A DNA stretch of 64,000 nt from the NCBI GenBank assembly GCA_003524095.1, contig DOEE01000003.1:611138-675137 (forward strand), in the 5' to 3' direction. Every line of letters begins with the position of its first letter. Position 1 is the stretch's first letter. The translations under genes and the position numbers were made by a program. Positions 1-6,327 of this stretch are shown here, piece after piece. Source of the stretch: Clostridiales bacterium. Its GTDB lineage: Bacteria; Bacillota; Clostridia; Christensenellales; UBA1242. A model generated the notes under the pieces. That model did not search any database. It saw nothing but the letters and a program-made list of their open reading frames with translations, and was not told where the DNA came from.

Positions 1-64
1 ACGAGATTCGAACTCGCGACATTCGCCTTGGCAAGGCGACGCTCTACCACTGAGCCACTCCCGC
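1..64 (-). tRNA. tRNA-Gly (GCC), cut by window start
   Basis: The reverse strand reads GCGGGAGTGGCTCAGTGG at its 5' end. The anticodon stem-loop has a GCC anticodon inside TTGCCAA, and the T-arm GTTCGAATC follows. The acceptor 3' strand lies beyond base 1, so only the first 64 nucleotides are present. Two decayed copies of its 5' half follow immediately. Confidence 0.93.
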
Positions 65-67
65 ATA

Positions 68-127
68 TTAAATTTTAGGTCGCCTTGGCAAGTCGACGCT
101 CCACCGCGCTTTCTGCCGCCACTCCCG
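68..127 (-). repeat. decayed tRNA-Gly copy 1 (tandem unit)
   Basis: This 60-bp unit is repeated at 132-191 with a period of 64. Read on the minus strand it starts CGGGAGTGGC, like tRNA-Gly, and keeps the anticodon-stem segment CTTGCCAAGGCGA. The D-arm is altered and the T-arm and 3' acceptor strand are replaced by AT-rich sequence. It cannot fold as a complete tRNA, so it is best described as a tRNA-Gly remnant. Confidence 0.8.
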
Positions 128-131
128 ATAC

Positions 132-191
132 TTAAATTTTAGGTCGCCTTGGCAAGTCGACGCTCCACCGCGCTTTCTGCCGCCACTCCCG
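132..191 (-). repeat. decayed tRNA-Gly copy 2 (tandem unit)
   Basis: This is the second copy of the unit at 68-127 and appears identical over 60 bases. It again carries a tRNA-Gly-like 5' half and lacks the 3' half. The identity of the two copies indicates a recent tandem duplication, or continued conversion between them. Confidence 0.8.
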
Positions 192-206
192 CAAATTAAA
201 ATAAAA

Positions 207-282
207 TGGTGGGAGTTATAGGGCTCGAACCTATGACCTCCTGCTTGTAAGGCAGATGCTCTCCCAGCTGAGCTAAACTCCC
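207..282 (-). tRNA. tRNA-Val (UAC)
   Basis: The reverse strand gives a complete 76-nt tRNA. Acceptor GGGAGTT pairs with AACTCCC, the D-arm is TAGCTCAGCTGGGAGAGC, the anticodon loop CTTACAA carries UAC, and the T-arm is AGGTTCGAGCC. The discriminator is A and the CCA end is encoded. Confidence 0.95.
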
Positions 283-399
283 ACACTGTCCTTGTATCAA
301 GTACTTTATTAATATATCAAATATTAAAAAAAAATGCAACACTTTTTTTGAATTTTTTAAAAATTTTTTTAAATTATTATTGTTTATTCTAAACAACAA

Positions 400-480
400 A
401 AAAACACTTCAAATTACTTTGTTAAACCACAATATAATTTTTTTGCGAAAAAGTGTCATGATACAAAATAATTTGAAGTG
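400..480 (-). terminator. long-loop terminator or small structured RNA
   Basis: A perfect 12-bp inverted repeat, CACTTCAAATTA at 405-416 and its complement at 469-480, encloses about 52 bases. On the minus strand the stem is followed directly by a run of T. It lies just downstream of the small gene at 495-632, so it is probably that gene's terminator, but the long loop is unusual. No gene lies in 283-494. Confidence 0.5.
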
Positions 481-494
481 AAAACTATAACTTA

Positions 495-632
495 TTAGTT
501 ACAATTTTTTGTTCTAGAAGTCTTTTTAGCAGTTGTTCTAGATTTTGCATTATCAGTACTTGCTTCTGTCTTTCTTGTTCCTCTCTTTGTAGAACAATTC
601 TTTGAAGTACTATTGCATTTTCTAAGTGCCAT
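495..632 (-). CDS. small basic protein, 45 aa, unknown function
   Basis: The predicted protein starts MALRKCNSTSK and is rich in Lys, Arg, Ser and Thr, with three Cys. It has no membrane segment and no family I recognise. The start is set by a near-perfect Shine-Dalgarno, AGGAGG, seven bases before the ATG at 630-632; a longer upstream reading frame has no such site. A 21-bp palindrome and a TATAAT box sit immediately upstream, and a stem-loop with a T-run lies downstream, so it looks like a self-contained, regulated monocistronic unit. Its composition would fit a nucleic-acid-binding peptide, but that is only inference. Confidence 0.65.
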   Translation of the reverse strand: MALRKCNSTSKNCSTKRGTRKTEASTDNAKSRTTAKKTSRTKNCN

Positions 633-649
633 AAGTCCACCTCCTATTT

Positions 650-670
650 TAACAAAGCAGTGCTTTGTTA
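650..670. promoter_or_regulatory. 21-bp perfect palindrome, candidate operator
   Basis: TAACAAAGCA, one central base, then TGCTTTGTTA form a perfect inverted repeat. It abuts a TATAAT box on the minus strand and precedes the Shine-Dalgarno of the 45-residue gene. It therefore covers the expected transcription start, a typical place for an operator. It could instead act as a 5'-UTR hairpin. Confidence 0.55.
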
Positions 671-696
671 TTATATTTTGGCTTTGTATTCGACAA
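670..696 (-). promoter_or_regulatory. candidate promoter of the 45-aa gene
   Basis: The minus strand has TATAAT (670-675) and a weak TTGTCG (691-696) with a 15-base spacer. The -10 box matches well; the -35 box and spacing are poor, which fits a promoter needing an activator or controlled at the palindrome beside it. Confidence 0.4.
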
Positions 697-725
697 AATA
701 TTACATTCTTTACTATCCAAATTAT

Positions 726-823
726 GTAAAAAAAACTTAGAATTAATTGCAAATAGTTACAAAATATTTAGTGAATAAATATCTTGTATTAAAAACTAAA
801 ATTCACAATAAACATTCTAAGTT
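726..823 (-). terminator. branched stem-loop with T-run after the SdpI-like gene
   Basis: AACTTAGAAT (734-743) pairs perfectly with ATTCTAAGTT (814-823) across about 70 bases. On the minus strand it is followed by eight or more T. The enclosed part can form a further hairpin, ATATTTA with TAAATAT. It may be a terminator for the gene ending at 836, or a small structured RNA. Confidence 0.4.
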
Positions 824-835
824 CAATCAAATCGT

Positions 836-1495
836 TTATCTATAATCTTTGGAAATTATATAAGAATACACCAAAGTAAAAAAGTAATATACAACTACAA
901 ATAACCCCAGTGCCACCACATATGCCCACGCTGAACCATTAAATCTGACATCATTAATAACCGCTGTACATATCATCAAAATTGCACAAATCATTCCGTT
1001 GACACTTGCATTAAAATGTGTCTTTTTCCATGCCATAGGGCTGTTTTTTGTCCAACTAAAGCCAAAAATTGATTTATTTTGATACTTTCTATAGCCTTGA
1101 TAATATGTATAAACAAGCATAAAGAGTGCTAGCGGAATTAAAATTAAACAAGTCAAAGGTAGTTTGATTTCATCACCAACATTATATCCACCAAACTGAA
1201 TTGTTATCATTATCCACGAGTACAAGGTTGCAAGCGAAATCGCAATATATGCAACTATATATCTATAATGATGTGGAACTTTCCATTGTTCTTTTTGGTC
1301 AATAAATAGAATTACAAAACATGAAACAACTTGCAATGTAGGAATTATTATTGAAAACCAACGACTAAACAAATCTGTAACTATCATATCCGAATTAAAT
1401 TTTATAACAACTTGACTTGGCATCAAAAGCACACAAATTAACACCGCTACAAAATTTATTAAACTAAAAGAAAAAAGCAATTTAGATCTATTCAT
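836..1495 (-). CDS. SdpI/DUF1648-like integral membrane protein
   Basis: This 219-residue protein has about six hydrophobic helices. Near residue 155 it carries AWKKTH, preceded by FGFSWTKNS, which resembles the signature of the SdpI C-terminal domain (G-x-R-T-P-W then WxKTH). The N-terminus (MPSQVVIKFNSD) resembles the DUF1648 segment that often precedes it. SdpI of Bacillus subtilis is an immunity protein and signal transducer for the SdpC toxin; most homologues are uncharacterised. No SdpC-like toxin gene is visible here. The ATG follows GTGGGG. It is a single gene on its own. Confidence 0.65.
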   Translation of the reverse strand: MNRSKLLFSFSLINFVAVLICVLLMPSQVVIKFNSDMIVTDLFSRWFSIIIPTLQVVSCFVILFIDQKEQWKVPHHYRYIVAYIAISLATLYSWIMITIQFGGYNVGDEIKLPLTCLILIPLALFMLVYTYYQGYRKYQNKSIFGFSWTKNSPMAWKKTHFNASVNGMICAILMICTAVINDVRFNGSAWAYVVALGLFVVVYYFFTLVYSYIISKDYR

Positions 1496-1593
1496 AAATA
1501 CCCCACTTTATAAAATAAATATTTTGTTTGTGTAATTATTTTATTTCAAAAATTATTATTTGTCAATATTAAACTGACATAAAAATACCAAAT

Positions 1594-1624
1594 AAAGCAA
1601 AAGTGTCAAGACAAGTCTTGACAC
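1594..1624 (-). terminator. intrinsic terminator after fakA
   Basis: GTGTCAAGAC (1603-1612) pairs with GTCTTGACAC (1615-1624) through a 2-base loop. On the minus strand TTTTGCTTT follows. It lies nine bases downstream of the fakA stop and closes the asp23-fakA operon. Confidence 0.6.
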
Positions 1625-1632
1625 CACAAAAA

Positions 1633-3279
1633 TTATTCAATTGAAATTATGTAATAATAAACAGGTTGTTCTCCCGAAATCATATTTATATCACAATCTG
1701 GGAAACGTTGTTCTAATTCTTCAGCCAACGCATTGGCATCTTCTTCGGCAACATCTTTGCCATAAAATAATGTAATATTAACACTATCGGGACTTACCAA
1801 TTTGTCAATAAGTTGAATAGTTGTATCCTTAACCAAACTACCTTTGGCAATAATTCCTTTGTTGTCAAGTCCAATAATATCCCCTGTTTGCAAATCAAAA
1901 CCATTAACATGTGTGGTTCTTACTGCATAAGTAACTGACGCACTTGTAACAGATTCTTTGGCATTTGTCATTGCTTCGATGTTTTCGTCAATTGTTGCGT
2001 CTGGATTAAACGCAAGAACCGAAGCCACACCTTCAGGAATAGACTTAGTAGGAATTACATGCAAAATCTTTTTTGTAAGAGTTTTTGCCTGTTCGGCAGC
2101 CAAGATTATGTTCTTATTGTTAGGCAAAACTATTACATTTTTAGCTGGAATTCTATCAACCGCTTTGGCAATATCTTCGGCTGATGGATTCATGGTTTGT
2201 CCACCCTCTATCATATCATCAACTAACAAATCAGCAAATACATTAGCAATTCCTTGACCAGGAGCTACTGCTACAATACCGATTTCTTTTAGATTTTGTT
2301 GACGTTGAGTTTGTGCACGCTTTAGTTCCCTATTCTGCTCAACCATGTTTTCAATCTTAATGTTAATAATTTCTCCAAGTTCCAAAGCAGAACCCAAAGC
2401 CAAGTTTGGTTGATTTGTATGTACGTGAACCTTAACAAGTTCCAAATCACCAAAACATACTACAGAATCGCCGATATTACTTAGATTTTCTCTAAACTTT
2501 TCAATATCGCTTTCGGTTGTTTTCTTTTTCATATGAGTTATCATAAACTCAGTACAATAAGCAAATTCAATGTCCGCAAGGTTGTCCAAATTTACATAGA
2601 AGTCATTATTATTCATTGCTTGAGTGCTAATTAATTGCTCAATGTTTATATCAAAATCTTCTTCGCCAAGTATAACTTTTTGCATACCCTTGAAGATAAT
2701 AATAAGTCCCCTACCACCAGCATCAACAACACCAGCCTTTTTAAGAACAGGCAACATCTCAGGAGTTTGTTGCAAAATCGCTTCGCCATCATTTAATATA
2801 GCCTCAAAAAAAGCCTCGAAGTCTGCATGTTTCTTGCAATTTCGTTGAGCAGACTCAGACATAACTCTAATAACAGTAAGAATTGTTCCTTCCTTAGGAG
2901 AAGCAACCGCTTTGTAAGCAATACTCGAGCCTTCTGCCATTGCCTTTGCAAACATCTTAGTAGTTAGTTCTTTTTCACAAGTTCCAACAACATTACTTAT
3001 TCCTTTGAGAATCTGTGAAAGAATAACTCCAGAGTTTCCCCTTGCACCCCTAAGGGCGCCCGTTACAACCGCTCTTGAAATTGAAGCAAAATCATTCTCC
3101 AAACAATTATTAAGTTCTTTTACTACATTATTATAAGTCAAACTCATGTTAGTTCCGGTATCGCCATCTGGCACTGGAAATACATTGAGTGAGTCTACAA
3201 AACCTTTGTTATCATCTAAAATTTTCGCACTAGCAATAATCATTTTGCGAAACATTGTACTGTTTATTGTTTTTAACAT
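1633..3279 (-). CDS. fakA: fatty acid kinase catalytic subunit, DAK-type
   Basis: The 548-residue protein has the DhaL-type kinase fold at its N-terminus, with PDGDTGTNM at 37-45 and RGARGNSGV at 78-86. A C-terminal FakA-type domain follows, giving the usual family length. FakA phosphorylates fatty acids held by a FakB (DegV-type) protein, so that exogenous acyl chains can enter phospholipid synthesis at the membrane. No fakB is in this window. The gene follows asp23 and lies opposite rpmB, the standard Firmicute arrangement. Function is assigned by family, not from anything specific here. Confidence 0.9.
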   Translation of the reverse strand: MLKTINSTMFRKMIIASAKILDDNKGFVDSLNVFPVPDGDTGTNMSLTYNNVVKELNNCLENDFASISRAVVTGALRGARGNSGVILSQILKGISNVVGTCEKELTTKMFAKAMAEGSSIAYKAVASPKEGTILTVIRVMSESAQRNCKKHADFEAFFEAILNDGEAILQQTPEMLPVLKKAGVVDAGGRGLIIIFKGMQKVILGEEDFDINIEQLISTQAMNNNDFYVNLDNLADIEFAYCTEFMITHMKKKTTESDIEKFRENLSNIGDSVVCFGDLELVKVHVHTNQPNLALGSALELGEIINIKIENMVEQNRELKRAQTQRQQNLKEIGIVAVAPGQGIANVFADLLVDDMIEGGQTMNPSAEDIAKAVDRIPAKNVIVLPNNKNIILAAEQAKTLTKKILHVIPTKSIPEGVASVLAFNPDATIDENIEAMTNAKESVTSASVTYAVRTTHVNGFDLQTGDIIGLDNKGIIAKGSLVKDTTIQLIDKLVSPDSVNITLFYGKDVAEEDANALAEELEQRFPDCDINMISGEQPVYYYIISIE

Positions 3280-3317
3280 AATTAATATATCCCTTTAAAG
3301 AAGTTACGTCTAAAAAA

Positions 3318-3650
3318 TTAAACCCTAACTCCTACTACATTTATATTTACACTATCAACAATCATTCCAGTAAATTGTTCAACGCCATACTTAACAGCAC
3401 TCTTTAGGTTGTCTGTTACAGTTCCGATTGAAACACCATATTTCAAAATAGCGAACAAATCAATGTAAATTCTATTACCAACGGTTATAATTTTGATACC
3501 CTTAGTAAGTTGGTTTTTGGACTTAACCGAACCTTGACCAACCAAGTCGACAACGCCATAGCACTCTCTAGCAATATGTCCAGTTGCACATGCTATTGCT
3601 TCGTCATCAATTGTAATATTACCATACGCATTGCTAGTTTTAACAGCCAT
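3318..3650 (-). CDS. Asp23/Gls24 family envelope stress protein
   Basis: This 110-residue protein matches the short Asp23 (YloU-like) family: GNITIDDEAIACATGHIARECYGVV near the start, then alternating beta and helix segments ending in VNINVVGVRV. The family is cytoplasmic or membrane-associated and linked to envelope homeostasis. I start at MAVKTSN because GGAG lies eight bases before it; an ATG seven codons upstream has no such signal. It is the first gene of the asp23-fakA operon and divergent from rpmB. Confidence 0.9.
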   Translation of the reverse strand: MAVKTSNAYGNITIDDEAIACATGHIARECYGVVDLVGQGSVKSKNQLTKGIKIITVGNRIYIDLFAILKYGVSIGTVTDNLKSAVKYGVEQFTGMIVDSVNINVVGVRV

Positions 3651-3859
3651 AGTATTATCTCCTTTTAACATTACTATTCAATCACCGAAATGATTACACC
3701 CAGAATTTCGAAAATCAAAAAAATTATCAAAATTTGTGAATAATGTAGAAACTATAAAATTCCTACACATACAATTGTACAATATTATATAAGATTTGGC
3801 AAGAGATTTTGTAAATTTACTCTTAAAATAAAATAGTTTAAATAAATTTTAAAAAAGCC

Positions 3860-3888
3860 TTGCCTATTTGGAATTTATTTGATATACT
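3860..3888 (+). promoter_or_regulatory. rpmB promoter
   Basis: TTGCCT and TATACT are separated by 17 bases, a good housekeeping sigma match. It is about 110 bases upstream of the rpmB start on the plus strand and in the only intergenic space available for it. Confidence 0.65.
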
Positions 3889-3995
3889 CTATTTGTTTAA
3901 AATAACTTTGGTGTTTTTTGTGCAAACAAGATACACATTATATTATTAGTTTATTACAAACGAAACAAAAAATTACCTTGGGGGTGAATTTTACA

Positions 3996-4184
3996 ATGGC
4001 AAAAGAATGTTTTATATGTAGTAAGAAAAAAGTGGCTGGAAACCAAGTAAGTCACTCTCATATCGCTACAAGAAGAACTTGGGGTGCAAATCTTCAAAAG
4101 AAATCTATCGAAGTTGACGGAAAAATCCAAAACGAATATATTTGCACAAAATGTCTAAAAACTCTTAAAAACGAAGAAAAGTAA
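3996..4184 (+). CDS. rpmB: 50S ribosomal protein bL28, zinc-binding form
   Basis: The 62-residue protein starts MAKECFIC and contains the L28 core (QVSHSHIATRRTW). Cys5, Cys8, Cys50 and Cys53 form a complete four-cysteine zinc site, so this is the zinc-containing version. I start at the ATG following GGGGGTGAATTT; an upstream ATG would add a 26-residue stretch unlike L28. It is transcribed alone from its own promoter and ends at a clear terminator. Confidence 0.96.
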   Translation: MAKECFICSKKKVAGNQVSHSHIATRRTWGANLQKKSIEVDGKIQNEYICTKCLKTLKNEEK

Positions 4185-4202
4185 TTTGACATATAAAAAT
4201 AT

Positions 4203-4232
4203 CTCCTAACAAAATTGTTAGGAGTTTTTTTT
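4203..4232 (+). terminator. rpmB terminator
   Basis: CTCCTAACA pairs with TGTTAGGAG through a 4-base loop, followed by eight T. It begins 19 bases after the rpmB stop. Confidence 0.9.
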
Positions 4233-4315
4233 GTTATTAATTTTACAATATTTCAAAATCAAAGATGCTATTGATAAAAATTCATATTGCTTAATAGCCT
4301 ACACTAGTGAATTTT

Positions 4316-4564
4316 TCATTTTGAATTAATTAAAGTTATTAATTGGTCGGGCGAATAATCTAAGGCATTAATATCATAATCGTGCTTGTCCAAATCAAAA
4401 CTAGAATAGCCTGAAACTATTAAATCATAAGATTTTCTAGCAATTTTAAGCTGAGTTTTGTTTGTAACCAACAAAACAGTATGTTCTTGCAAGAGAACAT
4501 TAGAAAGACTAAAGTCGCTATTGAATTTATTATTAGAAAAATCAACAGTTATAATAATTTTCAT
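4316..4564 (-). CDS. hypothetical protein, 82 aa
   Basis: The frame encodes 82 residues beginning MKIIITVDFSNNKF, with mixed hydrophobic and acidic composition and no membrane segment. I recognise no family. It lies 14 bases after the spoVM stop on the same strand but has no visible Shine-Dalgarno. It could be translated by coupling to spoVM, or be a decayed gene. In related genomes a thiamine pyrophosphokinase gene often lies near here, but I see no ThiN motif. Confidence 0.4.
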   Translation of the reverse strand: MKIIITVDFSNNKFNSDFSLSNVLLQEHTVLLVTNKTQLKIARKSYDLIVSGYSSFDLDKHDYDINALDYSPDQLITLINSK

Positions 4565-4578
4565 ATGTAAAATAATGT

Positions 4579-4659
4579 TTAATTATTTAATTGGTTTTTA
4601 AATATTAATTTAAATAATGGTTTCAAAAATTTTGGAAGTTTGAAGCAATAAATTTTCAT
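4579..4659 (-). CDS. spoVM: stage V sporulation protein M (26-aa membrane peptide)
   Basis: A 26-codon frame reads MKIYCFKLPKFLKPLFKLIF and ends KNQLNN. It has the exact length of Bacillus SpoVM and shares the KLPKFL core with Pro9, the residue known in SpoVM to be needed for membrane-curvature sensing. It is preceded by AAAAGGAG at proper spacing and lies between rpe and rpmB, the usual place of spoVM. SpoVM is an amphipathic peptide that marks the convex forespore membrane and recruits SpoIVA for coat assembly. Residues 3-20 would form an amphipathic helix. The match in length, motif and position makes the call strong despite the small size. Confidence 0.88.
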   Translation of the reverse strand: MKIYCFKLPKFLKPLFKLIFKNQLNN

Positions 4660-4690
4660 AAATACTCCTTTTTAGATACTGCTTTTAATC

Positions 4691-4720
4691 ATTATATGAA
4701 AATGGAAAATATTTAGTGAA
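4691..4720 (-). promoter_or_regulatory. candidate spoVM promoter
   Basis: On the minus strand, TATAAT (4691-4696) lies within CATATAAT, about 30 bases before the spoVM start, with TTCACT (4715-4720) 18 bases further up. The CATATAAT string also resembles the -10 of the mother-cell factor SigE, but I do not see a matching SigE -35. The remaining 80 bases up to rpe hold nothing I recognise. Confidence 0.35.
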
Positions 4721-4802
4721 GAATTAATTAAATACTAAATGAAATTAGATTATTGCAAAATTTTCAAACTAACAAAACAAAATTAAATTTTGACTTTGTA
4801 AA

Positions 4803-5462
4803 TTACTTTTTGTAATGCGAATCAATGTTGCAGAGTAACTCCAACTTGTCTTTGGCATTATAAAAAGCCGACCCCATGACCAAAAATTCAGCACCACAGG
4901 AAATAACTTTTTGTGAATTTTCGCTATTTATTCCGCCATCAACTTCGATAATTATATTTTTGTCTTTGATTAATTTCTTGATGGTCTTTATTTTCTCATA
5001 GGAACTTTCCAAAAACATTTGACCACTTTTCCCCGGTTGTACTGACATAATTAAAATTAAATCCACATAGTTTATTAGTCTAGTAATGACATCAATAGGT
5101 GTTTGTGGTTTAATTGCAAGGCCTACTAGTATATCTTTATTTTTTAGCAACTTGACAATTTTGAAAAACTCTCTTTCGGACTTGAGTGCTTCGTAATGAA
5201 AAGTAATGATATTTGGCTTTAAACTTGAGAATTTCTTGACAGTATCGAATAAGTTATATGTCATCAGATGAACATCAAGCAAGATATTTGAATTATCTCT
5301 AACATATTTGAGTGTTTCAAAATTTAGACATGAGTTTTCAACAAACTCCCCGTCCATAACATCACAATGCAAGTACTCCACTCCTAATTCCATAAGTTTT
5401 TTGGAATATCCCAAAAGTTTGTCTTCGGGACATGGATTTGAACTTGGCAATACTTTAATCAT
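4803..5462 (-). CDS. rpe: ribulose-phosphate 3-epimerase
   Basis: The 219-residue TIM-barrel protein interconverts ribulose 5-phosphate and xylulose 5-phosphate in the pentose phosphate pathway. HCDVMDGEF at 32-40 supplies a metal ligand and the catalytic Asp; H65 in DVHLM and D175 in EVDGGIN are the other ligands. The phosphate loop reads MSVQPGKSGQ rather than the usual MSVNPGFGGQ, a mild deviation. The first strand (KVLPSSNP) is also less typical than APSIL. The start overlaps the rsgA stop by eight bases, so translation is probably coupled. Confidence 0.92.
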   Translation of the reverse strand: MIKVLPSSNPCPEDKLLGYSKKLMELGVEYLHCDVMDGEFVENSCLNFETLKYVRDNSNILLDVHLMTYNLFDTVKKFSSLKPNIITFHYEALKSEREFFKIVKLLKNKDILVGLAIKPQTPIDVITRLINYVDLILIMSVQPGKSGQMFLESSYEKIKTIKKLIKDKNIIIEVDGGINSENSQKVISCGAEFLVMGSAFYNAKDKLELLCNIDSHYKK

Positions 5463-6327
5463 ATTTTTTCTCCCAATTTTCTTTTAGTTTGTTGTATAAA
5501 TCCACATATCTTAAATATCTATCCGTGTTAATTTTTCCCATGTCTTTAGCCGAAATTACCCCGCAATCTTTGCCTTCACCAACATGAGAACAATCTAAAT
5601 ACTTGCAATTCTCTCTATATTTTTGAAACTCTGGATAATATTCTTGTAATTCATCATAGTCGATATTTAAATCCAAGTTGCTAAATCCTGGAGTATCCGC
5701 AATACATAAATCGCCACATACAAATATTTCATTCACCCTAGTTGTATGTTTTCCCCTAGAAATTTTTTCGCTTAGACCTTGTGTCGACTGATAGACGTCT
5801 GGAATCAACGCATTAATAAGCGATGATTTTCCGACTGCCGATTGACCACATACTGCACAAACTGACTTTAAAATATATTCTTTTAGTTCGGCAACTCCAC
5901 TTTTGCATTTGGCACTTATTACAAAAGTTTTGATAAATCCATACTGAGATTTGATATTATCTACAAAACTTTTGTCCGAAATATCCGACTTATTTATAAC
6001 TATTACGGGTTCAATATTATTAGTTACCGAATAAATATAAAGTTTATCTATCAAGTAAAAGTCTGGTTTTGGCTCAATTGCAACAAGTATTAATAATTTG
6101 TCTATATTTGCAACGACTGGCCTTGGAATACAATTTTTTCGTGGAAAAACTTTGGTTATAATGTATTTATCCACACTATACTCATCTTTTTTTAGTTCAA
6201 CATCATCTCCGACAACAACACGATTTTTCTTGATGTTTTTGAGACAACATGCCGAAACTAACGATTTTCCTTTGAGAACTGTAAATATATCCCCAATGAT
6301 TTTGACTACCTTATTTTTTTCTATCAT
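5455..6327 (-). CDS. rsgA: ribosome small-subunit GTPase RsgA
   Basis: The roughly 290-residue protein has an OB-fold, then a circularly permuted GTPase domain: NKSD (112-115) precedes GQSAVGKSS (161-169) and DTPGF (211-215). A C-terminal zinc site follows at C241, C246, H248 and C255. RsgA helps late 30S maturation. I start at MIEKNKVV, which fits the family N-terminus and overlaps the rlmN stop by 17 bases; an ATG 12 codons upstream would overlap by 53. The usual prpC-prkC pair between rlmN and rsgA is absent. Confidence 0.93.
   Translation of the reverse strand: MIEKNKVVKIIGDIFTVLKGKSLVSACCLKNIKKNRVVVGDDVELKKDEYSVDKYIITKVFPRKNCIPRPVVANIDKLLILVAIEPKPDFYLIDKLYIYSVTNNIEPVIVINKSDISDKSFVDNIKSQYGFIKTFVISAKCKSGVAELKEYILKSVCAVCGQSAVGKSSLINALIPDVYQSTQGLSEKISRGKHTTRVNEIFVCGDLCIADTPGFSNLDLNIDYDELQEYYPEFQKYRENCKYLDCSHVGEGKDCGVISAKDMGKINTDRYLRYVDLYNKLKENWEKKYD

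Noticed and set aside
68..191. The two 60-base repeats as a CRISPR array
   Set aside because: Only two units separated by four bases exist, with no spacers, and the unit is tRNA-Gly-derived.
68..399. Two minus-strand reading frames across the tRNA region
   Set aside because: They read through tRNA genes and the tRNA-like repeats, lack ribosome binding sites and have no protein-like pattern.
4316..4564. ThiN (thiamine pyrophosphokinase) assignment for the 82-residue frame
   Set aside because: Position suggests it, but the protein is far too short and no ThiN motif is visible.
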